From the NCBI RefSeq assembly GCF_900143245.1, contig NZ_FRDK01000001.1:620001-684000 (forward strand): DNA of 64,000 nucleotides. The letters run 5' to 3'. Under the pieces are notes generated by a model. The model was not told the DNA's origin and ran no database searches. It saw only the letters and a program-made list of their open reading frames with translations. Below are positions 60,948-64,000 of the stretch, piece by piece. The position numbers were made by a program, and so were the translations under genes. The first letter of the stretch is position 1. The number at the start of each line of letters is the position of its first letter. Origin of the DNA: Flavobacterium fryxellicola. Lineage in GTDB: Bacteria; Bacteroidota; Bacteroidia; Flavobacteriales; Flavobacteriaceae.

Positions 60948-61005
60948 TTTTGATATATTTGGAATAAAATTTGCTAGTACAGTCCATAAATAGACAAATC
61001 AAGTA

Positions 61006-61776
61006 ATGAAAAAACTATTCTTATTCTTTTTATTGATTATAACTGTAAGTAGCTTTGATTCCCCTCAGGAAGATGCTTATGCTGTTGGCGAGTGGTTCAA
61101 ATTTAGAATCCATTACGGAATAGTAAATGCGGGTTATGCCACGCTAGAAGTCAAAGATGCGACAATAAATAATAAAAAAACGTTTCATGTTGTCGGTAAG
61201 GGATACACTACCGGAATGTCTCGATTTTTCTTCAAGGTTGACGATTTATACGAAAGTTATATTGACAAAGAAACCAGAAATCCATATCAGTTTGTTCGAA
61301 AAATTGATGAAGGAGGGTACACTAAAAATCAAGAAGGTTTTTTTAATCAATCCAGCAATAGAGTGGTTGTAAAAGATTATAAACACAAGACAGAAAAAAC
61401 GCTTTACATTCCAAAAAACACACAAGATATTTTATCCACTTTTTATTATTTAAGGAATCATCCTAATATTGATAAGTTAAAAATTGGCGAAGCGGTGGCC
61501 ATTGATATGTTTTTTGATGATGAGACGACAAAATTTAAGCTAAAGTTTATGGGGCGCGAAAATATTACCACTAAATTTGGCATTGTTCCAGCGATGATTT
61601 TTAGACCTTTAGTACAATCAGGTCGTGTTTTTAAGGAGCAAGAAAGTCTTACCGTTTGGATTTCGGATGACGATAATAAATTGCCACTTAGAATAAAAGC
61701 TAGTTTAGCTGTAGGTTCAATTAAAGCAGATATTGATGCATACAAAGGATTAAAGACTCCTTTTAAAACAAAATAA
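61006..61776 (+). CDS. DUF3108 domain protein, exported
   Basis: 256 residues with a short signal peptide (LFFLLIITVSSFDS). The mature part is a beta-rich DUF3108 fold: YAVGEWFKFRIHYGIVNAGY, KTFHVVGKGYTTGMSRFFFK, VDDLYESYIDKETRNPYQFV, ending in PLRIKASLAVGSIKADIDAY. The domain resembles lipid- or lipoprotein-binding half-barrels; no function is established. Followed 2 bases later by tryptophan 2,3-dioxygenase and then an M23 peptidase, all one strand. Confidence 0.88.
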   Translation: MKKLFLFFLLIITVSSFDSPQEDAYAVGEWFKFRIHYGIVNAGYATLEVKDATINNKKTFHVVGKGYTTGMSRFFFKVDDLYESYIDKETRNPYQFVRKIDEGGYTKNQEGFFNQSSNRVVVKDYKHKTEKTLYIPKNTQDILSTFYYLRNHPNIDKLKIGEAVAIDMFFDDETTKFKLKFMGRENITTKFGIVPAMIFRPLVQSGRVFKEQESLTVWISDDDNKLPLRIKASLAVGSIKADIDAYKGLKTPFKTK

Positions 61777-61778
61777 TA

Positions 61779-62714
61779 ATGAATAATAACGAGAATTCAG
61801 AAGCTATCTTAAAAGAAATTGAGCTTAAATACAATGCAATAAATCAAAAAACAGAGACGCAGTTAGAAGGATTGCTTTGGTCTAAACCTATTACGTATTG
61901 GGATTATATTCAAACAGACGCTTTGTTAAACCTTCAAATCCAAAGAACGACGCTTCCTGATGAAATGGTTTTCATCATGTATCACCAAGTAAATGAATTA
62001 ATATTCAAAATGATTCTGTGGGAAATGCAGCAGATCTCTTATTGTAAGGAGATCAATACAGTGTTTTTTACAGAAAGATTGATGCGAATTAGTCGTTATT
62101 TCGATATGTTAACCACCTCCTTCAGTATTATGGGCGATGGGATGGAAGTTGAACAATACATGAAGTTTAGAAATACGTTAACTCCTGCTAGTGGTTTTCA
62201 AAGCGCACAATACCGTCTGATAGAATTTTCGTCCACAGACCTAATAAATCTGATCGATCATCGTTATAGAGATTCAATTGATAGAAATACACCTTACGAA
62301 TTTGCCTTAGAGCATTTGTACTGGCAAGCAGCGGGAAAAGAGTATCATACCGGAAAGAAATCTTTTCTATTAGAGGAGTTCGAAAGAAAATATAAAAAGA
62401 TATTCTTATCACACATGGAAGAATACAACACCATTAATATTTGGCAAAAATTCAAGCAATTGCCTGAATTAGATCAAAAAAATCCAGAGCTAATTCAAGC
62501 CATGCGTCAGTATGATCATACGGTCAATATCACTTGGGTAATGCAACATTTGAATACGGCAAAAAAATATATTGATCAAAGCGGAAAAGGAGATGGCGAA
62601 GCTACGGGTGGAAGTGATTGGAAGAAATACATGCATCCTAAATACCAAAGAAGAATTTTCTTCCCGGATTTATGGAGTAGCCATGAATTAGAAAATTGGG
62701 GAGTAGAAATGTAG
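61779..62714 (+). CDS. Tryptophan 2,3-dioxygenase family protein
   Basis: Heme dioxygenase opening the indole ring of tryptophan to N-formylkynurenine. 311 residues: substrate-binding FIMYHQVNELIFKMILWEMQ (about 66-85), FRNTLTPASGFQSAQYRLIE (about 129-148) and the C-terminal WVMQHLNTAKKYI with the probable proximal heme histidine, then GDGEATGGSDWKKYM. Features of the family are present although the protein diverges from the classic form. 3-hydroxyanthranilate dioxygenase of the same pathway is at 8311. Confidence 0.88.
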   Translation: MNNNENSEAILKEIELKYNAINQKTETQLEGLLWSKPITYWDYIQTDALLNLQIQRTTLPDEMVFIMYHQVNELIFKMILWEMQQISYCKEINTVFFTERLMRISRYFDMLTTSFSIMGDGMEVEQYMKFRNTLTPASGFQSAQYRLIEFSSTDLINLIDHRYRDSIDRNTPYEFALEHLYWQAAGKEYHTGKKSFLLEEFERKYKKIFLSHMEEYNTINIWQKFKQLPELDQKNPELIQAMRQYDHTVNITWVMQHLNTAKKYIDQSGKGDGEATGGSDWKKYMHPKYQRRIFFPDLWSSHELENWGVEM

Positions 62715-62734
62715 GTTGAACTAAAAAACAAGGT

Positions 62735-63955
62735 TTGAAACAAATATTTATAGTTGTTATAGCGCTATTTTCTTTAGTATCATGTAAAAAAGTAGAGAAA
62801 ATAAAGGAGGAAAAGATCGTAAAATTAGTCCCTAAAAAAAGTGAGTTTGGGTTTGTGTATGCTGATTTTAATGTAGTTCAGGACACTGTGAAAAGAGGGG
62901 ACACTTTTGGCACGTTGCTAGAAGAGCAAAATATTGGAGATCGAAAAGTATTTGATATTGTCGCTAAAGTAAGAGATAGTTTTGATGTAAGAAGCATCAG
63001 GATAAATAAGCCTTTTACATTGCTTCGGTCCAAAAATAAAAAGAATGACTTACAGGTTTTTATATATCAACCGGATGCGTTAACCTATTACGTAATTGAT
63101 ATGCGAGATAGCGCAGTGGTTGTTTACAAAAAAATAAAACCCATTACGATTAAACGCCGAACCATTGGCGGAGTTTTAAAAGAATCATTGTCTGAAACCT
63201 TAGGCAATGCAAAGATAGAAGGAGCGCTAGCCAGCAAAATTGCTAAAATTTATGCCTATTCTATTGATTTTATGAAGCTCAAAAAAGGCGATCGGTTTGC
63301 AATAACTTTTACGGAACGATTCATAAATGATAGCATCTATGACGGCGTGGAAGAGTTGGAAGCTTCCTTTTTTGAATACAGAGGTAAAATTATCTATGCA
63401 TTTCCTTTTGCGAAGAATCTAAATTCAGATAAAAAAGAGTACTATGATGAGCAAGGAAAAACCCTAAAAAATTTCTTTCTTAAATCACCCATCAAATTCA
63501 GCAGAATTTCGTCCCGATTTTCATCCAGTCGCTTTCATCCAGTGCAACACCGATGGAAAGCGCACAAAGGAACGGATTATGCTGCTCCACGAGGTACTCC
63601 TATTACGACCACTGCGGGAGGGATTGTAGAGCAAAGCGGTTTTACTGCTGGGAACGGAAATTTTGTAAAAGTGAAACATAACGGCACCTATTCTACTCAA
63701 TACCTGCACATGTCTAAAATATTAGTAAGACGTGGGCAACGGGTCAATCAAGGACAAGTTATAGGTTTAGTGGGAAGTACAGGTCTCGCTACTGGACCTC
63801 ATGTGTGTTATCGATTCTGGAAAAATGGCAGGCAAGTAGATGCCCTTAAGCTTAAATTACCAACCGGAGAACCGATGAGTGGTGCCAGTAAAAATCGTTT
63901 TATTAAAGCAATTACGCCGTTGAAATTTGTATTGGACAGTGTTGCCAATTTATAA
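62735..63955 (+). CDS. M23 family peptidoglycan endopeptidase, lipoprotein
   Basis: 406 residues, TTG start. Lipoprotein signal MKQIFIVVIALFSLVSCKKV (Cys about 17). An N-terminal LysM/OapA-like region (about 45-130: VKRGDTFGTLLEEQNI), a middle linker, and the M23 zinc domain (about 275-370) with HKGTDYAAPRGTPI (His and Asp ligands), YLHMSKI and GPHVCYRFWKNG (HxH-type with one His replaced by Cys-x-Tyr-like context). Cuts peptide crosslinks in the cell wall or regulates amidases. The terminal part is about 30 residues after the domain. Confidence 0.9.
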   Translation: MKQIFIVVIALFSLVSCKKVEKIKEEKIVKLVPKKSEFGFVYADFNVVQDTVKRGDTFGTLLEEQNIGDRKVFDIVAKVRDSFDVRSIRINKPFTLLRSKNKKNDLQVFIYQPDALTYYVIDMRDSAVVVYKKIKPITIKRRTIGGVLKESLSETLGNAKIEGALASKIAKIYAYSIDFMKLKKGDRFAITFTERFINDSIYDGVEELEASFFEYRGKIIYAFPFAKNLNSDKKEYYDEQGKTLKNFFLKSPIKFSRISSRFSSSRFHPVQHRWKAHKGTDYAAPRGTPITTTAGGIVEQSGFTAGNGNFVKVKHNGTYSTQYLHMSKILVRRGQRVNQGQVIGLVGSTGLATGPHVCYRFWKNGRQVDALKLKLPTGEPMSGASKNRFIKAITPLKFVLDSVANL

Positions 63956-64000
63956 TTGGGGCCTTTTTTCTAGACTTTGGATTGTTTTTGCTTATAAATC

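Overview
The window reads as about 64 kb of chromosome from an AT-rich Bacteroidota bacterium, most likely a Flavobacterium or close relative. Support for this: a complete Bat aerotolerance operon, a PorZ-like type IX secretion protein with a C-terminal sorting domain, flavobacterial-type promoters (-7 box TAnnTTTG) in front of many genes, Bacteroidota-type families (THC0290_0291-like, DUF3108, PPGQAKK lipoprotein) and many intergenic degenerate repeats. No rRNA, tRNA, prophage, plasmid or CRISPR locus was seen.

Layout. 1-7 kb: end of a lipoprotein gene, mfd, a REP-associated transposase (RAYT) between its own palindromes, an orphan ACT-domain protein, a YraN nuclease-like protein and an LD-carboxypeptidase. 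7-16 kb: a secreted endonuclease/phosphatase-fold protein, 3-hydroxyanthranilate dioxygenase, an ALDH7-type semialdehyde dehydrogenase, a metallophosphoesterase, a frameshifted lipoprotein gene, an AlbA_2/Schlafen-like protein, an SDR and an aldo/keto reductase. 16-27 kb: moxR, DUF58, a BatD-like gene and batA-batB-batC-batD-batE. Three small cassettes interrupt this operon: one four-helix-bundle gene and two GxxExxY genes, one of them frameshifted. 27-39 kb: cvpA, pheS, gpsA, a LysR-regulated alcohol dehydrogenase plus DJ-1/PfpI pair, nadD, gmk, yicC, an EamA permease, an ArsC-like protein and a DinB-like protein. 39-52 kb: a cystathionine gamma-synthase/lyase-type enzyme, gdhA, porZ, recO, a membrane-protein/XRE pair, ileS, a DksA-like protein and lspA. 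52-64 kb: a folate cyclo-ligase, an aspartoacylase-like protein, uvrC, a patatin-like outer-membrane protein, hmgA and hppD for tyrosine catabolism, a candidate small RNA, a DUF3108 protein, tryptophan 2,3-dioxygenase and an M23 peptidase.

The genes are mainly housekeeping (repair, translation, NAD/GMP/folate metabolism) plus aromatic amino-acid and lysine catabolism and envelope functions. The least explained part of the window is its repeat content. At least six families of short inverted or short-period repeats sit between genes. Two of them bound tiny protein-coding cassettes (a PD-(D/E)XK-like GxxExxY protein and a four-helix-bundle protein) and also occur nearby without a gene, like transposon/MITE pairs. 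Two other repeat copies appear to supply the stop codons of host genes. The two clear frameshifts are both consistent with loss of one A from an A run, so sequencing error cannot be excluded for either.
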